From Glycocaulis profundi (GTDB lineage Bacteria; Pseudomonadota; Alphaproteobacteria; Caulobacterales; Maricaulaceae), in contig VJOU01000006.1 in NCBI GenBank assembly GCA_007050995.1, positions 103,619-167,618 of the forward strand: a DNA stretch of 64,000 nucleotides, read 5' to 3'. The position numbers and the translations under genes are program-made. Positions 57,367 through 64,000 of the stretch are shown here, in pieces; position 1 is the first letter of the stretch, and the number at the start of each line of letters is the position of its first letter. The notes beneath the pieces are model-generated. The model was not told the origin of the DNA and did not search any database. It worked only from the letters and a program-made list of their open reading frames with translations.

Positions 57367-57552
57367 AGCGGCGGCCCCCGCCAGCCGTGACGTCCGAGGG
57401 TCTTTTTTCATCATTTGTGCCAGCACGCGCGTTTACCAGCGCTCAGCGTCCAGTAAGGTGCGAGCCTCCGGCCGGGTCCTTTTCTTCGCAGCCCCGCGCC
57501 TTTCTCTCCCGCGACTGCCGCAGACCGTCCTTTTTCAATCCGGCTCCGCGCC

Positions 57553-58461
57553 ATGCAAGGCAAGCTCCGACCCATGCCAGATTATTCGATCACCATCGCC
57601 AATCAGCCGCAGCTCGACCGGCTGAGGCTGCGTGCGGGAGGCCGCGGGCGGACTCTCGAGACGGAGATCAAACAGACGGTGGTGAAGTCGCTGCGCGACC
57701 CGGTGCTGGTCTGGCAGGTGGGCAAGGTCGCCTCCACCGCGATCAAGCAGGCTCTGGCGGGCGCCGACGACTGGATGCCGGTCCAGATCCACCATCTGTC
57801 CGAACACTACATGACCGCGATCCGGGGCTTTTATGAGCGCGCCGGAAAGCCTGCTCCGATCCACCTGAACCTGTCTGAGATGGTTCTGGAGATGTGGGAC
57901 AGGCTGCCGCGGCCCACGCCGCTCATCTCGGCGGTGCGTGACCCGGTGGCGCGGAACGTGTCGGCCTATTTCGAGGTGTTCGAGGATCGGCCCGTGGCCA
58001 GACAGATCGATCTTGAGACCGCCCATGAGGACGATGCTCTGGTCGACGATATCGTCAAGAAGTTCGTGGACGAATACGAGCACATGATGCTGCCCAAATG
58101 GTTCGAGCATGAGCTGGCCGGGGTGGCGGGTTTCGACATCACGGCGCTGGAGTTCGACCGCGAGCAGGCCTGCGCGACAGCGGACAACGAGCGCTTCCGC
58201 CTGATCGTGATCCGCGCCGAGGACGACGACGCGCGGAAAGCCGCAGCCATCCAGCGTTTCCTGGACGTCCCGCAGGTGACCGTGGGCCGGGCCAATGTCG
58301 GCGGGCAGAAGGACTATTCGAAGTTCTATCGGCGGGTTCTGGAACGGATCACCATCCCAGAACGTGTTCTTGACGAGGTCTACGGCCATCCGGTCTGCCA
58401 GGCGTTCTACGATGACGCCGAGATCGAGGCTTTCCGCAGGCGCTGGCGCGGCGGCGACTGA
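57553..58461 (+). CDS. Sulfotransferase-like / capsular polysaccharide synthesis-type protein
   Basis: A 302-residue protein with a PAPS-type 5' loop VWQVGKVASTAIKQAL near residues 55-70 and a 3' segment SAVRDPVARNVSAYFE near 120-137, in sulfotransferase order. Such putative capsular polysaccharide synthesis proteins have untested donors. The ATG at 57553 has no good ribosome site; the ATG at 57574 (PDYSITIANQP) is an alternative. Located between rfbA and an FkbM gene, it may decorate a surface glycan. Confidence 0.7.
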   Translation: MQGKLRPMPDYSITIANQPQLDRLRLRAGGRGRTLETEIKQTVVKSLRDPVLVWQVGKVASTAIKQALAGADDWMPVQIHHLSEHYMTAIRGFYERAGKPAPIHLNLSEMVLEMWDRLPRPTPLISAVRDPVARNVSAYFEVFEDRPVARQIDLETAHEDDALVDDIVKKFVDEYEHMMLPKWFEHELAGVAGFDITALEFDREQACATADNERFRLIVIRAEDDDARKAAAIQRFLDVPQVTVGRANVGGQKDYSKFYRRVLERITIPERVLDEVYGHPVCQAFYDDAEIEAFRRRWRGGD

Positions 58462-58481
58462 GGGATACGGACACCGCGCGC

Positions 58482-59480
58482 ATGAAGCCGGAAGGAGGGG
58501 CCCTTTTGCCCATCGCCGCGTCCTATCTCGCCGCCCGTGATCTTCTCAGCTCCAAGGCGGTCCTCGTGGATGTCGGGTGCTCGGGAGGGCATGTCGACAC
58601 CTTCAAGCCCCTCAAGGACAACCTCACGGTCTACGCCTATGATCCGCTGGTCGCCGAGGTCGAGCGTCTGGCCCGGCAGGCCCCCCCCGGAACCCATTAC
58701 CGTGCGGCTTTCGTCGGGCCGGGGCCGGATGCGCCCCGCAAGCCGGCGTCCGACGTCCCCAGCAACGCCATCCAGTCGCGGACCTACGCCGCGGAGATGA
58801 ACGCGCGGACCCGCTTCGACAACGTCAAGGAAGTCTTCAACCGCGGAGACAAAGTGGTCCATGCCGACCGCGCCGTCAGCCTGGACGCGGACCTCGAAGG
58901 GGTCGAGGTCGACTACCTGAAAGTGGACACCGACGGCCATGACTACGGCGTCCTGCTCGGCGCGCAGGGCATCCTGTCCCGCCGCCGGATAAGCGCGGTG
59001 ATGGTCGAGTGCCGGATGCACGGACGTCAGAGCGACGACGCCAATCTGTGGCGCAACATCGACCGGCTGCTGTGCGAGAGCGGCCTGTCCCTGTTCGATT
59101 TCCGTCCCCGGCGGTACAGCCGGGCGGCGCTGCCCTCGCCCTTCACCAACAGTTCCGGGAGGGCGGGCGCGACGCGTTCGGGTCAGATCAACTGGGCGGA
59201 CGCGGTGTATCTGCGCGATCTCGGGGCGCCCGATTACGAGCAGACCTGGGGGCAGAGCTATGACGCGGACACGATCCTGAAGACCGTCGCCGCCATGGAC
59301 CAGCTGGGCTTCCCCGACGCCGCGATCGAGGTGCTGGAGACCTATCGCGAGCGGCTGGCCGGACGTCTGGACGTTGATCACTTCATCAACGTGATCTGCA
59401 AGACCGCCACCGGCAGGCTGTATCCCGAGCATCTGCGCCAGATGGGGCTGTGGCCTCCGCGCGAAGCCCGGACGGCATGA
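58482..59480 (+). CDS. FkbM family methyltransferase
   Basis: A 332-residue class I methyltransferase with VLVDVGCSGGHVDTF as the SAM loop and VEVDYLKVDTDGHDYGVLLGAQ, the FkbM catalytic-domain hallmark. The substrate is probably a sugar hydroxyl. GGAGGGG (58494-58500) lies 5 nt before an in-frame TTG at 58506, so translation may start there rather than at the ATG at 58482. It ends 3 bp from the convergent XRE gene. Confidence 0.82.
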   Translation: MKPEGGALLPIAASYLAARDLLSSKAVLVDVGCSGGHVDTFKPLKDNLTVYAYDPLVAEVERLARQAPPGTHYRAAFVGPGPDAPRKPASDVPSNAIQSRTYAAEMNARTRFDNVKEVFNRGDKVVHADRAVSLDADLEGVEVDYLKVDTDGHDYGVLLGAQGILSRRRISAVMVECRMHGRQSDDANLWRNIDRLLCESGLSLFDFRPRRYSRAALPSPFTNSSGRAGATRSGQINWADAVYLRDLGAPDYEQTWGQSYDADTILKTVAAMDQLGFPDAAIEVLETYRERLAGRLDVDHFINVICKTATGRLYPEHLRQMGLWPPREARTA

Positions 59481-59483
59481 GCC

Positions 59484-59708
59484 TCAGTCCTCCGCCTCGC
59501 CGTCCTCGTCGGTGAACTGCAGCAGGTCGCCCGGCTGGCAGTCGAGCTCCCGGCACAGCGCTTCCAGCGTGGAGAAGCGGATCGCCTTGGCCTTGCCGGT
59601 CTTCAGGATCGACAGGTTCGCCATCGTGATGCCCACGCGGTCGCACAGCTCGGTCAGAGACATGCGGCGTTCAAGAAGCATCCGGTCGAGGGTGACGCGG
59701 ATCGCCAT
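59484..59708 (-). CDS. XRE-family helix-turn-helix regulator (YozG-like)
   Basis: A 74-residue protein that is a single HTH domain: RRMSLTELCDRVGITMANLSILKTGKAKAIRFSTLEALCRELD with the acidic tail DEDGEAED. Small XRE proteins next to DUF2975 membrane proteins (the YozG/YoaS arrangement) are widespread. It probably represses or activates its own operon at the twin operator upstream. It follows the DUF2975 gene by 13 nt. Confidence 0.9.
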   Translation of the reverse strand: MAIRVTLDRMLLERRMSLTELCDRVGITMANLSILKTGKAKAIRFSTLEALCRELDCQPGDLLQFTDEDGEAED

Positions 59709-59721
59709 GGTCGCGCCTCCC

Positions 59722-60273
59722 TTAGATGGTGAGTTTCTGCTCGTCGCGAAGGCGGGCGCCCTCGCGGAACACTTCGGACAGAACGAACAGCGCCAGGACC
59801 GCGATCCAGGCGCCCACGTTCAGGGCGAACTCGGGCTGGATCGACACGCCGGTTTCGACCGGACGGCCGAAGACGGTGAAGATCAGCGCCACCACGCCGT
59901 TCACGCCGTAGCGGATGACCTGATAGACGATGATGGCGATGGCGATGGCGCGCAGATGGCCCGCGTTCTGGGGCACGAACGGATCGCCCGCGATCAGCGT
60001 GGCCATGATCCGGCGCAGCCTGTCCACGATGAAGGTGACCGCCACGAAGGCGGCCATGGCCATCGGCAGGGCGACGGCCAGATCGAGCTGCAGGAACTGC
60101 AGAATGGGCTCGGGCAGCTCAGGCCCCAGCCCCGTCAGCCGGAACAGTCCGGCGACCATGGCGAGCACCATGATCAGGCTGGTGAGGCCCAGAACGCCCC
60201 ACATGACCACGATCGCGATGTCGAGAAGAATTTTGAGAAGGGAAGCGAGCGATCCCGGTCCTAAAGTCCTCAT
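59722..60273 (-). CDS. DUF2975 family membrane protein
   Basis: A 183-residue protein with four predicted helices (about 15-40, 60-82, 100-130, 145-170) and the DUF2975 feature PFVPQNAGHLRAIAIAIIVYQV. It is paired with the XRE regulator downstream and a 38-residue membrane peptide upstream. The ribosome site GGGGAGG (complement of 60275-60281) can pair with an upstream CCTCCCC. Function unknown; it may sense the membrane and signal to the XRE protein. Confidence 0.85.
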   Translation of the reverse strand: MRTLGPGSLASLLKILLDIAIVVMWGVLGLTSLIMVLAMVAGLFRLTGLGPELPEPILQFLQLDLAVALPMAMAAFVAVTFIVDRLRRIMATLIAGDPFVPQNAGHLRAIAIAIIVYQVIRYGVNGVVALIFTVFGRPVETGVSIQPEFALNVGAWIAVLALFVLSEVFREGARLRDEQKLTI

Positions 60274-60274
60274 G

Positions 60275-60343
60275 CCTCCCCCTTCATCGGCTTCGTGTCC
60301 GAAGCCTGGCTGCCGGCCGCGCGCGGATCCCAGATCGGGGAGG
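60275..60343 (-). promoter_or_regulatory. Possible SD-sequestering structure before the DUF2975 gene
   Basis: In the minus-strand transcript, CCTCCCC (complement of 60337-60343) is a perfect 7-nt match to the ribosome site GGGGAGG (complement of 60275-60281). Between them a 7-bp hairpin with 4-nt loop (60289-60306) would stack inside. This could tune DUF2975 translation relative to the upstream small ORF. Confidence 0.35.
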
Positions 60344-60376
60344 GGGATCCGGCGCGCCCGGCGCCTGTATCTGCCA

Positions 60377-60493
60377 TCACGCGACCATCGGCGCGAGGGC
60401 GGCGGCCATTCCGGCCGCGACGCAGACCACCAGGACGGCATTCACCGCCAGAGCGACCATGTTGAAGCCGAAGTTGTTCTCGAGCCTGACCAT
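60377..60493 (-). CDS. 38-residue single-pass membrane peptide
   Basis: An ORF of 38 codons with AGGAGAG 6-8 nt before its ATG. The peptide starts MVRLENNFGFNM and continues as one hydrophobic helix (VALAVNAVLVVCVAAG, about 13-28). It is followed after 103 nt by the DUF2975 gene on the same strand and has its own strong ribosome site. I know no named family. It is too short for usual gene callers. Being the first gene of an XRE/DUF2975 operon, it may be a membrane signal or partner. Confidence 0.7.
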   Translation of the reverse strand: MVRLENNFGFNMVALAVNAVLVVCVAAGMAAALAPMVA

Positions 60494-60650
60494 CTCATAC
60501 TCTCCTGTCTGTTAATCGACCAACCGTTTCAGCGGTGTTTCCGGTCTCTTGCCGCCGGAGGGAGCCGCTGGTTTCTTCGAGCGAAGGTCTCTTGCCCTCG
60601 TCTCGAGACTGTATGTAGCCGACCTCGCATCGTCTTGCAACAAAAAAATA

Positions 60651-60686
60651 TCGAAAAACGATATGAATTTTTCGAAAGGCGATATG
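60651..60686. promoter_or_regulatory. Twin AT-rich operator, 21-bp period, upstream of the XRE operon and rdgB
   Basis: TCGAAAAACGATATG (60651-60665) and TCGAAAGGCGATATG (60672-60686) are direct repeats offset by 21 bp. The first is part of the palindrome ATATCG-AAAAA-CGATAT. It stands out in an otherwise GC-rich window and lies between the divergent small-ORF operon and rdgB. Probable XRE binding site. Confidence 0.6.
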
Positions 60687-60708
60687 CGCCTATGAAGGAG
60701 CCCGCTGA

Positions 60709-61314
60709 ATGGACAGTTTCCGCACCGCCCCGCGCTGGGTGATCGCGAGCCATAATCCCGGCAAAATCAGGGAGATAGGCGAGCTGCTGGCCCCGCGCGG
60801 GATCGCCGCGGCAGGCGCGGGCGAGCTGGGCGTGCCAGAGCCCGAGGAGACCGAGGACAGCTTTTCGGGCAACGCGCTGCTCAAGGCGCGGGCCTGCGCG
60901 GCGGCCACCGGCGAGGTGTCGCTGGCCGATGATTCGGGTCTGTCGGTGACCGCGCTGGGCGGGGCGCCGGGAATCTATTCGGCCCGCTGGGCGGGCGAGC
61001 CGCGCGATTTCGGCAGGGCGATGGGCAAAGTCCATGACGAGCTGGAGGCGGCGGGCGCCTCGGACCGCTCGGCCCGGTTCGTCTGCGCGCTGGCCTTGGC
61101 CCATCCGGACGGCGCCGAGGCGGTGTTCGAAGGGACGGTGGACGGCGTGATCGTCTGGCCGCCGCGCGGGGACAGGGGTTTCGGATACGATCCGGTCTTC
61201 CAGTCGCTGGGCCGGGACGAGACCTTCGCGGAGATCGATCCTGAGGAGAAGCACGCCATGAGCCACCGGGCGGACGCCTTCGGCAAGCTCGTCCGGGCCG
61301 TGTTCGGGTCGTGA
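60709..61314 (+). CDS. rdgB: XTP/dITP diphosphatase (RdgB/HAM1)
   Basis: A 201-residue nucleotide pyrophosphatase with ASHNPGK at about 13-19, [17 protein letters not shown] and MSHR, the full HAM1 set. It removes non-canonical purine nucleoside triphosphates such as dITP and XTP. GAAGGAG lies 8 nt upstream of the ATG. Its TGA overlaps the hemW GTG start. Confidence 0.96.
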   Translation: MDSFRTAPRWVIASHNPGKIREIGELLAPRGIAAAGAGELGVPEPEETEDSFSGNALLKARACAAATGEVSLADDSGLSVTALGGAPGIYSARWAGEPRDFGRAMGKVHDELEAAGASDRSARFVCALALAHPDGAEAVFEGTVDGVIVWPPRGDRGFGYDPVFQSLGRDETFAEIDPEEKHAMSHRADAFGKLVRAVFGS

Positions 61315-62456
61315 GCACGCCCCCCGCCCTCGGGCTCTACGTCCACTGGCCTTACTGCGCGCGCATCTGCCCCTACTGCGATTTCAACGTCTATCGCGCC
61401 CGCGGCGCGGACACCGGCGCGCTGACGGCGGCGATCCTCGACGACATCGCCCGCTGGCGCGACCGGACCGGCGCGCGCCGGCTGACCAGCCTGCATTTCG
61501 GGGGCGGCACGCCCTCGCTGATGCCGCCGGGCGACATCGCCGCGGTGATCGAGGCCGCCGACCGCCTGTTCGGGTTCGAGGACGGCGCGGAGATCGGGCT
61601 GGAGGCCAATCCCAAGGAGGCCGCGCGCCTGCCCGGAATAGCCTCCGCCGGCGTGGAGCGGGTCTCGGTGGGCGTGCAGGCCTTTGACGACGCCAGCCTT
61701 GACGCGCTGGGCCGCGATCACGGGGCGGAGGAGGCGCTGGCCGCTGTGGCGGACGCGCAAGACCTCTTCGCGCGCGTCTCCATCGATCTGATCTATGCGC
61801 GCGAGGGCCAGACGCCGGACGGCTGGCGGGCCGAGCTGGAACGCGCCGTCGCGCTGGGACTCGACCACCTGTCGCTCTACCAGCTCACCATCGAGCCGGG
61901 CACCGCCTTCGCGAGGAAGGCCGAGCGGGGCGCGCTGATCCCGCCTGCCAGTGAAGATGCCGCCGAAATGTTCGAGATCGCCCAGGATCTCACCGCCGCC
62001 GCGGGGCTTCAGGCTTACGAGATTTCCAACCATGCGCGGGGAGCGGCGAACCGCTCGGTCCACAACCGGCTTTACTGGACGGGCGGGGACTGGATCGGCG
62101 CCGGGCCGGGCGCGCACTCCCGGCTGGGGCGGCATTCGGAGGGCGGCCGCCTCTCGGCGGAAGCCGCGGCGACGCCGGGCGGCTATGCCGCGGGCGTGGC
62201 GGCGGGCGGCGGGCATGAGACCGCCGTGCTGACCGCGCTGGAGGAGGCCCAGGAGCGGGTGCTGATGGGGCTCAGGATCGCCGAGGGGCTGGACAGGGCC
62301 GATCTGCGAGGCGCGACGGGTCTGGACATCGACATGGACGCCGCCCGGCGGTTCGAGGCGCAGGGCATGCTCGCGCTGCACGACGACCGCGCCGCGATCA
62401 CGCCTGCGGGGCGGCTCTATGCCGACCGCATCTCCATGGAGCTGGCGCCGGGCTAG
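61311..62456 (+). CDS. hemW: Heme chaperone HemW (HemN-like radical SAM)
   Basis: A 381-residue radical-SAM protein starting at GTG. The cluster motif is C16-x3-C20-x2-C23 (YCARICPYC), with GGGTPSLMP after it, a TIM barrel and the C-terminal HemW domain. It lacks the extra N-terminal arm of coproporphyrinogen dehydrogenase HemN, so heme insertion rather than CPDH activity is expected. Coupled to rdgB by GTGA overlap; its TAG stop shares CTAG with the next gene. Confidence 0.94.
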   Translation: MSTPPALGLYVHWPYCARICPYCDFNVYRARGADTGALTAAILDDIARWRDRTGARRLTSLHFGGGTPSLMPPGDIAAVIEAADRLFGFEDGAEIGLEANPKEAARLPGIASAGVERVSVGVQAFDDASLDALGRDHGAEEALAAVADAQDLFARVSIDLIYAREGQTPDGWRAELERAVALGLDHLSLYQLTIEPGTAFARKAERGALIPPASEDAAEMFEIAQDLTAAAGLQAYEISNHARGAANRSVHNRLYWTGGDWIGAGPGAHSRLGRHSEGGRLSAEAAATPGGYAAGVAAGGGHETAVLTALEEAQERVLMGLRIAEGLDRADLRGATGLDIDMDAARRFEAQGMLALHDDRAAITPAGRLYADRISMELAPG

Positions 62457-63904
62457 AAGGCAGGGCCGGGCTCGAACACGTCGGCGTCTTCATCGTCCGC
62501 GTCCTCGTCGAAGAAGCGGTCGTCGAACCGGTCGTCGGGGGCGCCGAAGCGGTCGGGGGCGGGGTCGATGGCCTCGAAGCCGCCGCCGCGGACCTGATAC
62601 ACGGCCAGCCCGCGCTCGACCGTGCCGTCGGCGCGGAAGCGGAACAGCCCGTCCACGCCCATGAAGCCGGTGTCTGATTCGATGCTGGCATCAGGCGAGC
62701 GCGCCATCATGATCGCCAGCGAGGCCGCGTCATAGGCCAGCCCCGCGATGTTGGACGGGCCCTCGCCATAGGCGTCGCGATAGGCCTGCTCGAACCGGCC
62801 GCGGGCGCGCGGGTCCGGCCCGGCGAACCAGCCGTATTCAAGGCCCGGCTCGCGCGCGGTCTGGGGATTGCGCCACAGCCCGGTGCCCATGAACTTGACC
62901 ACCAGCGGGTCGATGTCGGCGAACAGCATGGACGGGGCGAGCATCCTCAGATCATCCCCGCCGTCGGGCATGAGCACGACCTGGAAGGCGGAGCTGTCGG
63001 ACGGCGCCCAGTCCGCCCCGGTCATGCGCGACGCGGTGCGGCCGTCCAGCCGCTCGATTCCCATCCGGGCCAGACGCCGCGAGGCTTCGCCCATCTCGCC
63101 CACACCGCCAGAATAGAACTCGCTGGCCGCGACCGATCCGCCCTGCTCGGCCACCGCCCGGCGATAGGCGTCCGATGCGGCCTGGCCGTAAGGGGTGGAC
63201 GGGCCGATGAAGGCGAAGCGGCTCGCCCCGCGCGAGGCGGCGTGCTCGACCACCCGGCGGATCTCTTCGGACGGCGGGAAGCTGAGCAGATACACCCCGT
63301 CCCCGGCCACCGAAGGATCGGTGGAGAAGCCGATCACGGGCACGCCCGCGGCCCGCGCCTCGTCGCCCGCGGCTTCGACCGCCGGAGCCAGAAGCGGGCC
63401 GATGATCAGACGCGCGCCGTCCTGGATCGCCGCACGCGCAGCGCTGCGCGCGCCCTCGGCGGTGCCCGCGGTGTCCTTGGGCAGCAGCACCACGGTCTCG
63501 TCGCCCCGCTCGAACAGGGCGAGCTCGGCGGCGCGCAGCAGATTGGCCGCCTCGCGCCGGACCTGGTCGGATGGGCCGGAGAAGGGCAGCAGCACCGCCA
63601 CGCGGGTCAGCTCGCCTGAACGCGACAGGTGCGGCGGGGTGAACTCCGCGCCGGTGGGGATCGGCCCCAGCTGGCCCGCGCCGGGCCGAGAGCCGGTTCC
63701 AGCGGGATCGTCGCTGACCGCCACGCCGACCGTGGCGGGATCGGGCGCGGACCCCGAGACCGGGCCTGAGGACGCGGGCGTCGGGCGGGGATCGGCGCGG
63801 CCGGGCGTCTCGCAGGCGGCCAGCGCCACGGCCGCGGCGAAGGCGGCGATCCATCCCGCGATGCGGCTTGGCCGGAGAGCGGGCTTGGGCGAGACTGCGG
63901 TCAT
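62453..63904 (-). CDS. Penicillin-binding protein activator (LpoA-like) lipoprotein
   Basis: A 483-residue lipoprotein with a signal peptide and lipobox ALAAC (Cys about 30), a Pro/Gly-rich linker, and a periplasmic-binding-protein fold of the LpoA type. It has RVAVLLPFSGPSDQVR, GARLIIGPLLAPAVE and the DPLVVKFMGTGLWRN segment. LpoA-like proteins activate peptidoglycan synthase PBP1A. An Asp/Glu-rich tail follows. It is at the window's right side, divergent from whatever follows. Confidence 0.88.
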   Translation of the reverse strand: MTAVSPKPALRPSRIAGWIAAFAAAVALAACETPGRADPRPTPASSGPVSGSAPDPATVGVAVSDDPAGTGSRPGAGQLGPIPTGAEFTPPHLSRSGELTRVAVLLPFSGPSDQVRREAANLLRAAELALFERGDETVVLLPKDTAGTAEGARSAARAAIQDGARLIIGPLLAPAVEAAGDEARAAGVPVIGFSTDPSVAGDGVYLLSFPPSEEIRRVVEHAASRGASRFAFIGPSTPYGQAASDAYRRAVAEQGGSVAASEFYSGGVGEMGEASRRLARMGIERLDGRTASRMTGADWAPSDSSAFQVVLMPDGGDDLRMLAPSMLFADIDPLVVKFMGTGLWRNPQTAREPGLEYGWFAGPDPRARGRFEQAYRDAYGEGPSNIAGLAYDAASLAIMMARSPDASIESDTGFMGVDGLFRFRADGTVERGLAVYQVRGGGFEAIDPAPDRFGAPDDRFDDRFFDEDADDEDADVFEPGPAF

Positions 63905-64000
63905 GGGGGCGATCCTGCTTGAGACAATCGGAGCGAAGGCTAGCGGCGCGGGCCGGGCCGGGCAACCGCGCCGCGCGGCCCGGCGGGACCGGGCGTGAGC
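63905..64000. other. Right-edge leader, possible start of a + strand gene
   Basis: The last 96 bp hold a GC-rich inverted repeat (GCCGGGC against GCCCGGC) and a GTG at 63995 followed by AGC. In relatives the LpoA-like gene is often divergent from rsmI, so this may be that gene's start, but only two codons are visible. Confidence 0.25.

Overview
This 64 kb window is a gene-dense, GC-rich chromosome segment of an alphaproteobacterium, most likely of the Caulobacterales/Maricaulales/Hyphomonadaceae type. Three things point there. The order rnd-lptC-lptA-lptB-rpoN-hpf-ptsN is alphaproteobacterial. Alphaproteobacterial families are present (Usg, EipA/DUF1134, a CC0125/CC1285-type lipoprotein, short RNase D, YciB). 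Long antisense shadow ORFs occur throughout, as expected at very high GC. I see no rRNA, tRNA, insertion sequence, prophage or CRISPR array, so this reads as core chromosome with envelope-glycan modules set into it.

Layout: (1) 1-1.2 kb: glycan or phospho-polyol decoration genes (partial CDP-glycerol transferase-like gene, LicC-like nucleotidyltransferase, small exported protein). (2) 1.4-7.2 kb: RNase D, LPS export (lptCAB), sigma-54, ribosome hibernation factor and PTS-Ntr EIIA. (3) 7.2-13.8 kb: isoaspartyl peptidase, MAPEG protein, a type-2 3-hydroxyacyl-CoA dehydrogenase, a TonB-dependent receptor with Fur-like boxes, lipoprotein, Usg and TPR proteins. (4) 13.8-16.9 kb: epimerase-like protein and two glycosyltransferases (GT4, GT9). 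(5) 17-23.2 kb: infC (apparent AUA start), a two-repeat exported protein, rpmI-rplT and pheS-pheT. (6) 23.3-28.5 kb: EipA, a BLUF photoreceptor, lepA, glmM and a transaldolase-like aldolase. (7) 28.6-36.3 kb: an eight-gene minus-strand polysaccharide operon from kdsB to gtrA. (8) 36.5-44.2 kb: YebC, cmk, a secreted methyltransferase-like lipoprotein, an Hsp20 gene behind a ROSE-like RNA thermometer, lpdA, a DUF1223 protein and YciB. (9) 44.3-54.7 kb: DUF599, DMT transporters, ftsY, mtaB, epoxide hydrolase-like protein, a LytTR regulator divergent from an acyltransferase, fabI and a fatty-acid desaturase. (10) 54.7-59.5 kb: rfbC-rfbB and rfbA (no rfbD), a sulfotransferase-like protein and an FkbM methyltransferase. 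(11) 59.5-64 kb: an XRE/DUF2975/38-residue membrane-peptide module, rdgB, hemW and an LpoA-like lipoprotein.

Much of the window serves the cell envelope: LPS export, KDO activation, nucleotide-sugar synthesis, chain priming, glycosyl transfer and ligation, peptidoglycan precursor supply (GlmM) and PBP activation. The most distinctive signals are non-coding or small. They are a ROSE-type thermometer on hsp20 with the UCGCU:AGGA pairing and bulged G, the AUA start of infC, the unannotated 38-aa membrane ORF with a twin operator spaced 21 bp, LytTR-type repeats spaced 21 bp, and repeated 4-bp tail-to-tail gene overlaps at CTAG or CTAA.
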